This document shows positions 45,195 through 58,730 of a stretch of DNA of 64,000 nt, in pieces. Below the pieces are notes generated by a model. The model did not search any database and was not told the DNA's origin. It worked only from the letters and a program-made list of their open reading frames with translations. A program made the translations under genes and the position numbers. Every line of letters starts with the position of its first letter. Within the stretch, counting starts at the first letter, position 1. The stretch lies in assembly GCA_964020975.1 (NCBI GenBank), contig OZ026623.1:85161562-85225561 (forward strand), in the 5' to 3' direction. The stretch comes from Hermodice carunculata (taxonomy: Eukaryota; Annelida; Polychaeta; Eunicida; Amphinomidae).

Positions 45195-45445
45195 GCCTTT
45201 TTGTAATCACAGTAGATCTCATGGGTACATACATTGGACTCTGGTCCACACTAGGTCTCATCGGTAAATATGTTGGACTCTGGTTCAAAGTGGGTCTTAT
45301 GGGTAAATAATTGGACGCTGGCTGAGAGCAGGTCTCATGGGTAAATGTGTCTCTGGTTCACAGTAGGTGTTTTAGGTAAATACATTTGGCTGTGGTCCAG
45401 ATTAGGCCTTGGGGCTAAATATGTCGGGCTGTGGTCCATAAGTAT
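45195..45445 (+). repeat. 39-bp minisatellite with a 13-residue period, right
   Basis: Mirror array. The plus strand reads DLMGTYIGLWSTL, GLIGKYVGLWFKV, GLMGK, then a frame break, then VLGKYIWLWSRL and GLGAKYVGLWS. Units are diverged from each other by several bases. Confidence 0.7.
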
Positions 45446-46881
45446 AGTCTTGAAGCGTAACATGGGCAAACGAAGGTGGTTTTGTAATGAGGATGGGGGA
45501 AGATGCGATTTGCCCTCCTCCGGCATTCATCAATAAAAAGTCTCAGTAGGTGCTCATACAATGCCTCAGTTCACAATGACCTATCTGGAATATGTACCCA
45601 TATGTGGGCATGGAATTATGTACATCAATGAAGGAGTAGTCCAGCATAAGTCCGAATTCTGGGATCCAACCTGCAGTGGCATTCCTGGTGCATATCCAAT
45701 AGGTCGGTAATTAGTGGGGTCTCCCAACCCTTGTTGCTGATGCTTGTCTGACAGAAGCATTGCAATGCTTCAAGGGAGCTACTTTCAGCAGTGTCATGGT
45801 CATACACTATCTCAAATATATCAGGAAAACATTGCATATATCCATAAATTTCAACCCACCAATGACAGCAAATAAATTCAAGTTGACTACTGTGGGTCGA
45901 GTTTTACTCCAACTGCTGCTCGTTGAGAACTAGCTACCCCTATCCAGCCACGTAAAAATACAGCTTGCTTCTAGGGCTTTACTGATGGTATAAACCATTC
46001 CAGGTCAAATTTGGGGGTTAGTACATTCCATAAAGTAGAAAAGCAATTTGGCAAAACAAAACATATAGAACAACAAAGAAGGCTAGGAGTCTGTGGGCCA
46101 CCTGGGCCTTTGGAATCTGTAGCCTTCCACATGTTTTGAGATGCACTCTGAGCATACTTTGTCATATGTCCATGCAATCTAAGTTTCCTGTCTCTTAGAT
46201 AATTGGTATGTATAGTTGCAAGAGTTCAAACATGAAAACAATGAATAATGTCATGGTCTGTTCATGCGATCAAGTTTTTTTTGTCTCTTAGCTGTTATGT
46301 AAAGTTAAACTTGCTAGAGTTCAAACATTAATGGATTACGATGTCACATGGTCATGCAATCCAAGTTTCTTGTTACTTATGTGGCTAGTATGTATAGCTG
46401 AGAGATCTCGAACATGAACAGCATAAAAATGTCATGATCTGTTCATACAATCTAGCGTGCACTTGGTCATGCCAGGCATTTCCAGTTTTCGAAAGTCATC
46501 TCCAACGTTACACTTTGCGATGACATTCACAAAGCAGATAACAATTAGCGTCATCTTTAATTGTAGCAGGTTAGCGTTTATGAGTAAAATCAACAGCTAT
46601 TTTAGTTTGGAGCGAAACTAAGTTATTCCAGGCATATGTAAAGGTTTTACATCTTAGAAATACATGGATTCTAGATTAAATTTGTTGGCAATTGCTTTAG
46701 TGCAATATATGAAAAGTTCCAGATGTCATAAGCAATTTTAATGAGGTCAGCTGAGGTAAAACAGGGTTTGATATTTCCATTGAATTAGCTTCAAAGTATG
46801 GTAATAAATGATAATGCTTTAGATGGGCTTCACAGTTGAATTGCAATGTTTTCATATTTTTAAATGAGCATGTCTATATAT

Positions 46882-47136
46882 TTAATAGACGATAGGCTCT
46901 TGATACTCATTTTCATAACAAGTGATATGCAATGAGAAAGGTTTTCTAGTAGCTGCCAAGTACAAGTTCTCATACACCAGACAAAAAGGAATTGAATACG
47001 AAATGCCTTGTTCATCACTCATAAGTTTGTCATTCATAAACAATGCAAATGTGCCAGAGGTGGCACTCTCGGTTGGGAGAAAGGCTTCCCAAAATGCACA
47101 GTTGCCATAAAATGAGTCTACATTATTGAATACCAT
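46882..47136 (-). CDS. Unrecognised ORF, truncated right copy
   Basis: Mirror of 26956-27204: MVFNNVDSFYGNCAFWEAF through EYQEPIVY-stop. The 5' part present in the left arm is missing. Confidence 0.3.
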   Translation of the reverse strand: MVFNNVDSFYGNCAFWEAFLPTESATSGTFALFMNDKLMSDEQGISYSIPFCLVYENLYLAATRKPFSLHITCYENEYQEPIVY

Positions 47137-48234
47137 TATGTGACACAGATGCCCCTTCAGATATGGGATGGCACTTTAGCAGGGTAAAATAGTACTCCTC
47201 TCTGAAGTTGTGATATAAAAGGTGCCAAGAACAAGAATAATGCCGATATCAGCTTCAGTGTCCGTGATAGCAAATTTGTACATGTCTCTCATTTACATGG
47301 GGACCATAGGAGGGTACATATATATTTTGGTTGAAATCAATTCATCTTTAGCAGTGGTCTAGAGTCTTGTAGTAGACAGTCATAGGTTCCCTGCGGAGCA
47401 CCTTTGACTGATGTAGTGCTTGTATTGCACATTTGCTTCCACCTATGGCCATTCTTTTAGCAACAGTTACAGATCGATTGTACATCAGTGGTCCACCTGT
47501 ACTGTTGCGTATTTATTGGCCTTTTTACAATTGTCTCTGGCCATTACCCCCAGCATACCCAAGTATGTGATTCAGAAAAGAGAAATATTACATTTTTTTG
47601 CATTGGAGAAAAAAACAAAAGTATAACTTTTTAAAGGTTCAACAGAAGTTCGTCATATTATACCAAAGGTGTATAATTAGTTTCTTTGGATCATATAGTG
47701 GTCTTTTAGAGCTTAATAATTATTACTGTACTGTAGGCAACTGTGATCAATAGCATATATCACCAATAGATAAACACACCAGTATATGGAAACATTTTGC
47801 ATGATACAGGGGAACCTGTCCTAAGGGACCAACCACAGGTTGTGAGAAATGGTCTGTTCCGACAGGCAGTCCCTTCAGGCAGATAAAATTAAAGGAAAAT
47901 ATGCTAATGGGGATTTTGAGACTGGTCCTTGAGCACAGGTGGTCCCTTAGCAGAAGTGGGCTCACAGGCAGGTTCTCCTTTACAGAGCTTTGGCAATAAC
48001 CAAACAACCAGAGCAGCTGGGTATTTTTATTACTAGGTGGATCCATGTGCAGTTCCTATGTCGTTTACTGGATGCAAGTGTACTGCAGGGTCATCTCTTG
48101 TTGACATATGCTGATTGTGTAGTCAATATGAGCTGTAAGAGTGAATAAGCCATTAATGTTCTTAATTTGCATTTATTGGCCTTTGTTAAACACTGCCCAT
48201 AATAAGAATAAAAAAGGAAGAAAAAAAGGAGCTG

Positions 48235-48540
48235 CAGTATGCTATACAGCTACTGTATATCGGATATATAATCACTAAATACCTCTTTCGTATGTAAATA
48301 ATAGAGTGGCTATACATCCAGCTGGTAGCCGCTGGGTAGCTACTTTGCACGAAGCCACATAGAGGGGATACACCAGATTAACAAGTATTGGAGCTGCTGC
48401 ATGGTGGTTTAAAGCAGCAATATAGTCGATATCCAGTTACTGTAAGCACCATCCTTCATCTGTTAGAATGAGACTTATAAATAATAGAGCTACTGTAAAG
48501 CAGCTTTATAGCAGCAATATAGCCACTCGGCAGCCACAAG
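48235..48540. repeat. Block dense in TATAGCAGC / AGCTGCT words, right
   Basis: Mirror of 22870-23200. Confidence 0.45.
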
Positions 48541-49188
48541 TAGGAAAGCTATCCCAGCCAGTACAGCAACATAGTCGTGGAGTTGACCTATATTCAGACT
48601 CCCTTTCTGGGCACAAAGAATATGTTTTGGTGCAAGTACATAGTGTATGGTAACATAAATGATGATATTATGGTGGAATTTTGCCGTACCACCATGCAGT
48701 CTTGTTCTATTGTTGACTGTGTATAACTACAGACTCATTCGGTAGCACCTACTGGCTGCATGACTCAACACTGCATGTTATACTCATTTACATGCATTGA
48801 AATACATGTGGATAATGAAAGGGATAGCATACATATTGACGAGCCTCTATTTAAGTATATGTATGTTCAGGAGAAGTCATGCATTGCAGGGCACTTTCGT
48901 GCATCAGTTTGGAGAGTTTACAGAAGTTTGAGAAAGTTTCAGATCACCAGACTATCAAAAATTAATGCTTCCCTCTGTAGCTGTGCAGTTTATCCTTTTT
49001 CAAAATAGACGCTCTTAGACCCGGGCTCAGCCCTAATTTCCTAACCAAAAGCAGGGCTTAAGCTGTAGCCAGTGGTATATCAAGAGAAAAAAATGTAAAT
49101 TAGTATAACTATGTCAACTGACTTACCTAGTAGTCAATAGAAAAAGGTTCATAAAGTTCATTGTTAAGTACCCATAAAGAACATTTTG

Positions 49189-49386
49189 TTAAAAGCTAGA
49201 AGTATACAGCAAAATTGTATAAACAGCGTGCTTGGCTCCCTGATCAGGAACACTTCTATCACCTTTCGGCTCAATCTTGGTAACAGTTTGGGATGAGCGA
49301 AATGCAAACTTGCTTTTGATCTTCGAAATGAAGTTAAGGTAGTCCATCTCTTTAACACATTTTATACAGGCCTGCCATAAGTTCAT
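49189..49386 (-). CDS. Conserved 65-residue ORF, possible terminal exon, right
   Basis: Mirror of 22011-22208 (MNLWQACIKCVKEMDYLN, SKFAFRSSQT). Family unknown. Confidence 0.25.
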   Translation of the reverse strand: MNLWQACIKCVKEMDYLNFISKIKSKFAFRSSQTVTKIEPKGDRSVPDQGAKHAVYTILLYTSSF

Positions 49387-49599
49387 TCATACAAAGTGTG
49401 AATTAAATCATGTGGTAGATTTTGTGTAAAAAAAAAAGTTAATTTTTGCTCCCACTGGCCTCAATCTGACTTTTATGATCACTCAAGGTAAAAAACAACA
49501 CCACCTAAAGAACCCCACACATATGTTACTACACATGTTCAATAGTAACTTTGCAGGGAGCACCACTACCCATCCATGAGACAGTGTTGCCTATGTAAA

Positions 49600-50720
49600 C
49601 TTATGCAATGGCCGCGATCAAAGTTCAAGGTCATGTTACAGAAACCTATTGAAAGTGACAAAAAAAACAAAAAACAAACAAACCCCTGGATCCTGACCTG
49701 TTGAACAAATTTGGTATCTAGATCCTCCCAAGGTATACCCCCACCAAGTTTGAAGTGGATAGGGTTAACACTTTTGGACAAAAGTACATATAAGTGCAAG
49801 TACACTTGTATCTCTGAGGTAACTATACACAAACATGTACTATTACCAACCAATACGTAATTTCAAAATTTCATAAAAAGTCAGCAAACGCAGTACTACA
49901 ACCCAGGAAACAACCTTAGTGGATATTGAGTCAAGCTATATTTGGTACCATGTCTGAAGAGAACCCAGTGCTTCAGTAGAAGTTGTCGAAATCAACAAAT
50001 TTGCAGCGCTACCTTTTGGGCAAACTATGGTCTGAGGGTCTCCAAAAGTGTCCTGGTTGAATTTCAAAACAATTAATCAAGTGGTTTTGGAGAAGGCATT
50101 TTGAGAATGTGCGAAAAAATGAACAACAGGTCATTAAATATATTAAAAAGCCACTGACATGTGACAGTTGAATTAACTCAGTAGATACTCATCCGTGGCA
50201 CATCACCACCAAGCTTGCAAGAATCCGGTTGACAGCATTGGAAAGGAAGTAGAAAATGTGAAGCCCATTGAAACGGCCATTGACTTACATATTCATCAAC
50301 ACAAATGTATGCATTAACTAAAAAGTGACAGAACCAAAAAAAAAAAAAAAATGAAAATCAGGGATCCAGAGTGACACCATCGGGTGAGTTCTTTTCTTAG
50401 ACCTTCCAACCAGGTATTTTTCCACCAAATTTTAGGACACCCTAAAAGATAGTTTTTAAGAATTCTAATATATGAAAGAAAAACCCATCTCACTTAAAAA
50501 TATCAAAACAAAACAAACAAACAAATAAACCTGCAGCAACACCTGTGAACAAATTAAGCACTAGGGCAAAGCAGAAATGTCTCTGAGCAATTTAACAGCA
50601 ATTAGTCATGCAGTTTTGGAGAAGACTTCTTTACCGTTTTGTCAAGAATAAAAATTATTAAAACAATCCGCAAATTCCTTGGACCGATCTTTTGAACAAG
50701 CTTGGTAGAGACCCACCAAG
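49600..50720 (-). repeat. Degenerate repeat family (CTTCTCCAAAAC units), right
   Basis: Mirror of 20650-21800 in reverse complement. No gene recognised in it. Confidence 0.55.
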
Positions 50721-51151
50721 GAAGATCCCTATCAGGTTCCAAGTGGATGTTATGAAAAGAAATAAAAAATGTATTTGTGGCCAGATGACGGATGGGCACA
50801 CAGATCATCCCATATTCTCAGCTAGCAGGTCAGTTGGGGTAAAATGGAAAGCCTGTATAGGTCTATACTGCTTCACAGTAGTGAACTGTTTTTTACCTGT
50901 AAATACGTCCTTTACCATGATTGTATAATATGTATGTATTTCTGCGCTCCGTCCGAATCTTGTTTATCCTTGAAGTAGTGAAGAAAAGGGGTACATTTTC
51001 CATTTGTGTATGGAGCTAAAATTAAACACTTCGATTTATGTCAAATTTGCAGTTATGCCCTCTTTGGTTTTTATTAAATCGTGGTTAAAGAGTAGAAAGA
51101 AAACAAAAAGAAGTTTAGAGGAAAACAACATCAGCACATACAATTATGTGC

Positions 51152-51325
51152 ACCATTCATGCCTGTAGATGCAGTGGCCATGACCATGCTCTTGTTAGTA
51201 TTCGTGGTCATGCATAATGCCCATGTGCTGCAAGTCCTTGATATAATACACGTTGTTTATGGTGGGTTAATCGTCGTCTGTGTTGACGCCTGTAAAAAAC
51301 CAGTTGAATTTGATTCCAGATGTAT
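51152..51325 (-). pseudogene. Tandem duplicate of the AKR C-terminal segment, right
   Basis: Mirror of 20160-20335, so the local duplication predates the arms. Same arrangement next to the stop of the right AKR gene. Confidence 0.75.
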
Positions 51326-51327
51326 GA

Positions 51328-52147
51328 TTATAAAAATGCATCATGCCTGTGCAGAAAATGACTGTATCCATGCTTTCGGTAGTATTCATGGTCCTCCACA
51401 ATGTCCACGTGCTTCAAGTCCTTGATATAGTACACGCTGTTTATGGTTTCTCGATCGTCGCCTGTGTCGACCCATGGAGCATACCAGTTGAATTGGATTT
51501 CCTTTGGATCGCACGTTTTAAAGGTGGGAAGAACATTATTACTGAACCATGCCCAGTGAAGCGCCACAGCCGTGGGGCAGGCCCGGTACTTAAAAGTCAA
51601 CAAAAGCATCAACTTGCTGTGCCGAAGTGGGTTCACTGCCAGGTCATAATCCTTCATGATACGCTCGCCAGTGATACTGTGACCCATGAAGATGATGTTA
51701 TGCTGCCGACAGAACATGCGCACATCCTCATTAAGAAAGGTAGGGTCAAATCGCTGTTGGACGACAACAGGAGGAACCTTGCTGTCTTGAAGCATTTGAT
51801 CAAGTAAAGAAATGTTAAAATGGCCAGCACCCAGATCACGCACCTTGCCCTGGTCGACCGCCTCCTCCAGGGCTCTCCAGCTGTCTTTCCATGAGCCCTC
51901 CAACTGCCGGTTGTCACATATGAACCAGTCGCCGTCACACTCAGGTGCCTGCAGCAACACCAGATCAATGTATTCCGTATTCAGGTTCCTCAGAGCCACA
52001 CTTAGAGCATTCTTAGTTGCCTGATAACCAAGATAACGGGGATGGATTTTAACAAGATGGAATATATCACTGCGTTTTATGTTCCCAAGTTCTTTTATTG
52101 TTTTGCCCAAAGACACTTGTAAGTCATCGATATCTGTTTCCAGGAAT
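51328..52147 (-). CDS. Membrane-tethered aldo-keto reductase-like protein, right arm, terminal exon and gene summary
   Basis: Terminal exon of 820 bases, acceptor GTTACAG, stop at 51328-51330. With exons 1-4 it makes 1347 coding bases, 448 residues, all joins in phase. AKR landmarks: GYRFLETD (~174-181), DIFHLVKIHP, LNTEYIDLVLLQAP, WRALEEAVDQGKV, GAGHFNISLLDQML, VQQRFDP, MGHS, TAVALHW and LPTFKTC. Against the family tetrad Asp-Tyr-Lys-His, the aligned residues are Glu, Asp, Lys and Gln, so ordinary reductase activity is unlikely; I infer a pseudoenzyme or altered chemistry. The 50-residue tail is His/Tyr-rich (DHEYYRKHGYSHF). The N-terminal hydrophobic region and sequons suggest membrane tethering. 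The fold assignment is firm; the tether and start are inferred. Confidence 0.85.
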
Positions 52148-53349
52148 CTGTAACAATATTAATTTTATATGTGCATTGTCAAAAAAGCAACAGCATGTCT
52201 TCATATAATATTATATTATTAGAAAGGACTTGGAAAGCTGGAAAACCCGATGCATGCTATTATGAAATAACATATATAAGCTGCCTGAAGCTACAGATCC
52301 GTCACAAGAGACCAAATGAGAAGTTTACAATGTTGCATCATGACATCGAAGAAAATGCTCCATTCTTTGTTCTAGCAGAAGCAATTGTAAAATGCAATAT
52401 TTTCGTTTAACAGTGCATATAAAGTGTCACATGGGGGTGAATATATATATATATAAGTGTCTTGTCCTCTTTATGAAAATTCTTGAATATACAATTTTTA
52501 AATGCATGGTGTTGTGGTGCATTTCTGACTTCTCTTTTCTTTTTTGTTTTCTTTTCTTCTTTTCTTTTCTTTTTTTTTTTACATCACATATATATAAACC
52601 GTCCCTCTTTACGGCTAGTGGTTTATGCCCAAATTAAAAGTTAGCCTAATTGCTCTGCATGGTAATATGACTTTGTTCTCTCCCTATAACACTTGTGATG
52701 CCATGCCGTATCTCTCAGCTGTACTACATAGACGTCTGCCCTGCTTTAATTTTTGGTAAATTACTGTGTAGGACAAAACGTATAACACATTGAATTTCTT
52801 ATGCGGTACTTCAGTGTATTCAATTGATGCACTCTATCACTTTTGGGCAGGGAAGGGGGCACATTTGACAGAAATTAGTAATATAGTTCTTTCATTTTAG
52901 AATAATTTGTTGCATTTATTTCGACATCTTAATGCTTCATGCCTTGGGTGATTAATGGCCGCTCCCCTGGCTTGAAAATCCCCGCAAGAAGACAACCTTG
53001 AATTTGGGTAAAAAGTACTTTTTCGGTAATAAATATGCTATTTTCGAAAGTACTTAATTTGCATCAATGTAAATATAAGCATAGAACGTGGCACATTTAG
53101 GGTTTATTGTCTTTAGGATCAATAGTTCCCTGCATATTTGCCACATTGAGCTAACGCTCATTATGGCATAGGGAACTGACCTCCCTTTATTGTATACTCC
53201 AAATTCGGTTTTCTTTGTTTGTTTGTTTTTGTTTTTTTTTGATAGAAGGTGTAAACATGGGCGGCCAAAAAGAAGTTAAATATAGTACAAACTGCGTTAA
53301 AGCACGGTAACAAATAATTGTCTCAGAAACATTAACTAGTAGTAGCTAC

Positions 53350-53431
53350 CTATAGCCGGTATGGAGGGCCAGTCTGATGTTTGTTATTGATTTGTTTCCA
53401 CATTCACTTGGACTGTATCCAAGACCAGGAA
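53350..53431 (-). CDS. AKR-like gene, right arm, exon 4
   Basis: 82 bases between TTATTGCAG and GTAGCT, phase 1 to phase 2. It encodes PGLGYSPSECGNKS and ALHTGYR, the first strand and helix of an AKR barrel (family pattern: LGxGT...ALxxGYRxxDTA). Confidence 0.75.
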
Positions 53432-54467
53432 CTGCAATAAAGATTCAAATATATCTCGAAAACAAGATTACGATTAAGCTGTAAGTAACAATAACGGAGA
53501 CAGAAAATTTGGTTTAGAGTAAAGGTGGCCATGTGCATAAAAACTAAAAAGAAATGCAAGTTGCTATCAGTATACACCTGCATTCAAAATGAAAATTGTA
53601 ATATGAAATTATCACAAATACTCAAGTAACAATGTCCTGTTAGGTAATCAGATAACATACTAATGAATCTTACAAGGCCATTAATTGTATTCAAGCAATT
53701 AAAGCCATTGGCCTCAGCTAAAAATTTTAAACCTGCCATGATACACGGTTTAAGTGAATATATTAAGGTGCAATGATCTAGTACGAACTGTGTTTGTCGG
53801 CTATTAGTGTCATATTCTGTTTGAAATCTGATCTGTAGGAAGGGCTGGTGACCAATGTATTAGAAAATCTTTATGGTAAAATTTCCATGTATTTTTACAA
53901 TGGCAGAACTGATACCTTGTCTCTTATCCAAAACTGGTGACTTTGTTGTGAGCTGTTGAACAGTGATACAGGCTATTACACACTGTCTAGGACTACAGTC
54001 AAATCAAGCAGTGTGTATTTCATTTTGTCACATACCTAGGCGGTGTTCCTGTGCAATTACTGTTTCTATCCACAACAACGTTGTGGATAACTTTACCCAT
54101 TGTTACAAGACATTTCTGATCGGTCTATTTTAAAAAGTGGTGAGGACTTCTTTCTTTTGAATATTCATAATGATCAGCTGTTTTCAGTCAGCCTAATGAA
54201 CATCGACGGTCCTGAGATGATAATGATCTGTTACGCATAAAATATGAAATATTCTTCATTATTGTTTGTTATTGCCAATAAATTGATTTAATGTTAGTTT
54301 GTTTTTTTTTACTCTTTACATTCAAATTCACCATAGAACCATGTAACTATGTTTCATTGAAATGCCCAGTTACAGCTCTGCATTTATGCATGGAGTGGCC
54401 CACAGAAAAGCGAGTCAATTAGCAATGTGTTTTTGCAATTCCTGTCAGATTAAGGTATGTGAAAAAC

Positions 54468-54614
54468 AAAATCTAGCATTACCATGCCGTTGTGGATAAC
54501 GTTTTGGGGCACTTGTTGTATTTTGTGGTTTTCTCTCGGCAAGCCTCGCAAAAACCACAAAATCCAACAACTCGTGCCCCAAACGTTATCCACCCTGGCT
54601 TGGCAATGCCAGAT
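54468..54614. repeat. ~65-bp-armed foldback element, right
   Basis: Mirror copy of 16653-16798, with better matched arms (GTGGATAACGTTTTGGGGCA against TGCCCCAAACGTTATCCAC). The associated small dyad is at 54070-54098. Confidence 0.7.
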
Positions 54615-55761
54615 TCGCTATATCAAAATGTGTTCCTTGGTCTGACCGAATTCTGTGCATGAACAGTGCATGGGAGGTATAAGGTTGGTATCAATACTTG
54701 TGTTCGATTTTACCTCATTTTTCCTCGACCTAAGCGGACAGGATTTGCAGATATGAGTCACAGTAAGAACACAGGTTAAAAGATATAAACAATACACAAA
54801 AATGTTGTTACACAAAACAAAGATAATACTACAGACAATTTGAATGCAAAATATATGCTGAATGACCCCAATTAAGGATTAGCGTCTGCTTTTATTGGGG
54901 CCACCAAATTACCCCTATCATACTTATCACAAAAACAGGAGCAACAGTGCCACATCTTCCGTGTAGTTCGCAACCCCTAAATATCCCAATCCAATATCTC
55001 TACGCCTTATCACTGGTCCAGTCACTGTCTGTGTCTAAACCTATTAATAAATCAACCTATTATCACGTTCGATTCAAAATTTGGAAAATTCTAGCCTTTA
55101 CTAGCCAAATCAGTTTAGAAACGGGTCATCAGCAGGACATTCCAATTCCTGGACATGCTGTTTATGTGATTGAGCTGCTTGCCTTTACATTGTTATATAC
55201 ATAAACGTTTGGCAGGGTGCATAAATCCAGGTACTGGTTCTAGTTACGGTATATATCTTTACGTAACTGGATAAAGTTTCTAGCCTTCTGTAATACAGAC
55301 TGGAAAGGCTTTGATTAGGGAGGGGACACAGTACACTTTTCAAAGGTTGTATCATTGGATCCAGGAAAGGGAACATTTTCTCTACCTCTTGTGAAATATA
55401 CATGAGTCTACTAAAATTGTAAACATAAAAGAGAAGAAAGTGTTAGTCTGTGGTTATCTCACAAATGAAACCTTCAGAAGATGAGCAATTCCAAAGGGTT
55501 CACCTCGAAAAATGTTAGATTCTTACCTTAGGCAAGGAACCGCCATTACAAGTTGTAAGTGCCTTTTTTAAAAATATACATTGGACGTGTTAAGCTACAG
55601 TTAAAAGCCGTAACAAGTGCTGTATTTATTTGATCATGATAGGCATTGACAGAATTGCCATGGTCCTGGGGCGTTTAATAGTATCAAGGGGTTTCTGCCA
55701 TTGATACAATGGACATTTTTTGGACATTGGACCTTCTGGCATAAATTGATGGCATACTTAC

Positions 55762-55911
55762 TATGTCGTCCACTTCTCATTTTTAAAATCTCCATTGCTT
55801 CTCCCCTAGTGTCTGCCATTGCTCCCAGCGCCCCTGGATTGGTATGTGCATATGTGTCTCGTATATATGTCATCGATAGGTCGTCCCTTGCTTTGTTTCC
55901 ACACTTGATGG
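55762..55911 (-). CDS. AKR-like gene, right arm, exon 3
   Basis: 150 bases, phase 1 to phase 1, acceptor CTTTTAG and donor GTAAGT. It reads IKCGNKARDD, then TYIRDTYAHTN, then MRSGRH, which continues as IPGLGY in exon 4, the usual start of an AKR barrel. The left-arm copy differs at five bases and all five change the residue. Confidence 0.7.
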
Positions 55912-56247
55912 CTAAAAGAATACAACGAAACAGAGTAAAGCATTGTTTAACATCTACAGTATGACCAACCTATCGAGATTTAGTGAGAACAAAACGATTT
56001 ACCTGTGTCAAAACTTCACCTTAAGATATCTTCATTTTCTTAGTTCACATACAACATGTGTGTGCACAAAAGAAATCCCAAATAGGAACCCATGAAACTG
56101 AAAGAAGTTAGTGTTTTTAAGTTATTGGGTTTATTTACTGCAATGTTTTCAATAATGTTTTGATGAATTTTACACATCCATAGCTTTTTGAAGAAGTAAT
56201 TGCCATGAAGGCCATTATAATGGGCTTGCTGCTGCACTGTGAGCGCC

Positions 56248-56278
<31 letters not shown>

Positions 56279-56379
56279 GCTTTCCGGTTTTTCTTCTTTT
56301 TCTTTCTTGCTGGAATCAACTGTTGCTGGGCGCCAAAAACATGTGTGTGGTATATTGCCAAATTGTGCAGATACTTAGC

Positions 56380-57010
56380 CCAAGCAGCCCTCTTGCAAAG
56401 ATTTTGCGATCCAATGACCAGCAGTCGTTTACTTTTTGATCGTCACACAACCACTCATAAACTGAGTACATATCTTTACTCAAGTCATCCCTTATAGTGA
56501 TGGGTGAACTGTTCAAAGTGTGGTAGCTCTTAATCACATCCGACTTCCTCTTTCTTTGTCAAATCTTACAATGATTTGCCGTGGACCCTCTATCGGATTC
56601 CTCACTTTCATCCGATAAGCTACCTCAATGTCCTCATCAACTATCTGTATCTTTGGCTTTTTGTTACACTGTTTTGTAACCTGTGCCACACAATTCTCTT
56701 GTCGTATTTCATTGATTGCATTTATCCTGACACAATATTTGCGTATTCCTCATTTTCTATGGCATGTACCTTCCATGTTGCCCATTAAGGTCCGTAACGT
56801 CTATTGAACTGTTTCCAAGATGCTCTGCTGTAAAGGACTCAAACATCGCTGTCCATTCAGTATTCAATTCATCTTTTAATTCTGCTTTCAATACTTCCTT
56901 ATACACGTTGTATTCCAGTTCTGACACGTCTGATTTTCACCTTCCTCTTTAATCTCACTATCATTGCTCAAAGGTCCTACTTGTTGCTTGGCTCTGTTAA
57001 AATCCAACTG
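56380..57010 (-). mobile_element. LINE ORF1-type fragment, right copy
   Basis: Mirror of the left fragment. The frame at 56316-56537 reads SPITIRDDLSKDMYSVY and SLDRKIFARG. Decayed. Confidence 0.5.
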
Positions 57011-57324
57011 GGGTGAAGTATAGGTTGATGAGTTACTTTATGTACTGCTCCTATTTGTCTTTCTTCCATCTTTATTCATTAAGGGGCCGTCTGTAAAGCT
57101 ATTTTGGAGCATAAATTTTAGAAAAGCGTGAATTGTTTTTTTTGCAGAATAGGAACGATTAGGTACTAATCTACAATACAGCCGAATGTTGAGTTTGAAA
57201 AATGTCAATTTTTATGAGAATTTTGGAGCTTAAGAAATCATGGTTTTGGGCCAGACACCCACATGGTTTTGTATTTACAACGGAATGTAAATGAGCTGTC
57301 ATTCAGACTTGGGTCTGCTAGGCT

Positions 57325-57618
57325 ATGGGAAGTGATCAAGCTGCTCATAGGTTGGGAAGAACAATGGGCCAGTGGGCTAGGGAGAGAACAATGGACCTGT
57401 GGGCTAGGGAGAGAACAAAGGGCACTCCTATCCTGTTATATAAGCGACTGAAATTAGCTATTACGAAACCACATCTTAGCGATCTTCTCCTGAAAAGACT
57501 TCAGAGATTCCCTTTTAAACGTAGATTTAAAAGATATATTTTCATGACAACACATCAAAATTATAGGATTATAAGAGTACTTCTTACAAGACAAGTATCA
57601 ATCAGGGAGAGTGCGTAG
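57325..57618 (+). CDS. Conserved basic ORF with internal repeat, right copy
   Basis: Mirror of 13337-13663, open over 97 codons: RTMGQWARERTMDLWARERTK is the duplicated part, followed by LLLKRLQRFPFKRRFKRY. Function unknown. Confidence 0.3.
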   Translation: MGSDQAAHRLGRTMGQWARERTMDLWARERTKGTPILLYKRLKLAITKPHLSDLLLKRLQRFPFKRRFKRYIFMTTHQNYRIIRVLLTRQVSIRESA

Positions 57619-58510
57619 ATTTTCTACAAAAGCCAGTTTACCGCTGCCAGACAGCCAATTAGACCTATATTACATTTTGTCACAATTCTTATTTTCGTCC
57701 AACTTCTAAGACGTTTTCAACAGATTGCTCGTAAATGGATTAACTGAATTTGATGAAATGAAAAACTCTTGAAAATATCCATTCTTTTCTGGGAACGGTA
57801 TTTGGCATGTGAGTTTCTGAGTGCTGTAGGTGAGGTGTATAGGTTTTTGAAGAATCATTCACCATTTATCATTCTTATTACTACGTTTTATTGTAAATTC
57901 CCTGCATTGCTTCGGTTCCTTAGCTTAAGTCATAATCTTTAACTTGCCTCACGTTTGTTTTGAGTTTAGTCAGGAGAGAAAAATAATCCCCACACCACAC
58001 TATTGCATAGAAATTTTGCATTGTGCAGTATGTCGGCTTTGTCAGTTTCTCTCTTTAAATGTAATTCTCTTAATCCACAAATGAAAAATGTTAACAGCAC
58101 GCTCAGCCATTGGTCCACATGTAAATTCCATAGTTGACAAATGTTTCATGTTTCCCTAAAAAAATGGTTTCATTTACTTTATTTTACCGAAAATCACGAA
58201 GTAAATATGGCATTGAATAACACGATTAGCTACAATGATTGCTTGACTGTTCTCTGTATACCTGTCGAGTCTTTCCGATTCAGGAGAATAATCAGATTCT
58301 GCAGTGCCCAACTGACCAAATCTTCCTGGGATTATGTTCTCATGACAATTTTGTAAATTGGAGTCGGGATGTAGGCACACAAACAATCAAACATGAAACA
58401 AAAAACAAAAAAAAACTTTAGCTGCCACACACTATGGCTTTAACCAGCACCAACATTATATTAGAACAAATGTTCATAGAGTTCTTGGTGTAAATAGAAT
58501 ATGTATTTAC

Positions 58511-58686
58511 TTTTGTTCCAGGCCTCCCTGACGGCATCACATTTCTTAAGGTACATGGTATTTGTTTTAGCCGCAGTAATATTTTGACACCACAACCAGT
58601 TTATGAAGATGGCCATGCCAATGTTTGGGCTCCCAATCGTCCGCACCTGCCAAAATAGATATACTCTTATCCAAAAAAGTATATTT
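58511..58686 (-). CDS. AKR-like gene, right arm, exon 2
   Basis: Acceptor TTATATTTCAG is followed by one base that completes the Arg codon from exon 1. Two hydrophobic stretches (NILFWIRVYLFW and MAIFINWLWC) give a likely membrane anchor. The sequon NIT follows. The exon ends AAA A|GTAAAT in phase 1, and joining to exon 3 creates a second sequon (NKT), which would suit a luminal or extracellular position. Confidence 0.6.
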
Positions 58687-58730
58687 CTGAAATATAATAT
58701 ATCCAAATTAAGCACGTTAAGTATGACAAC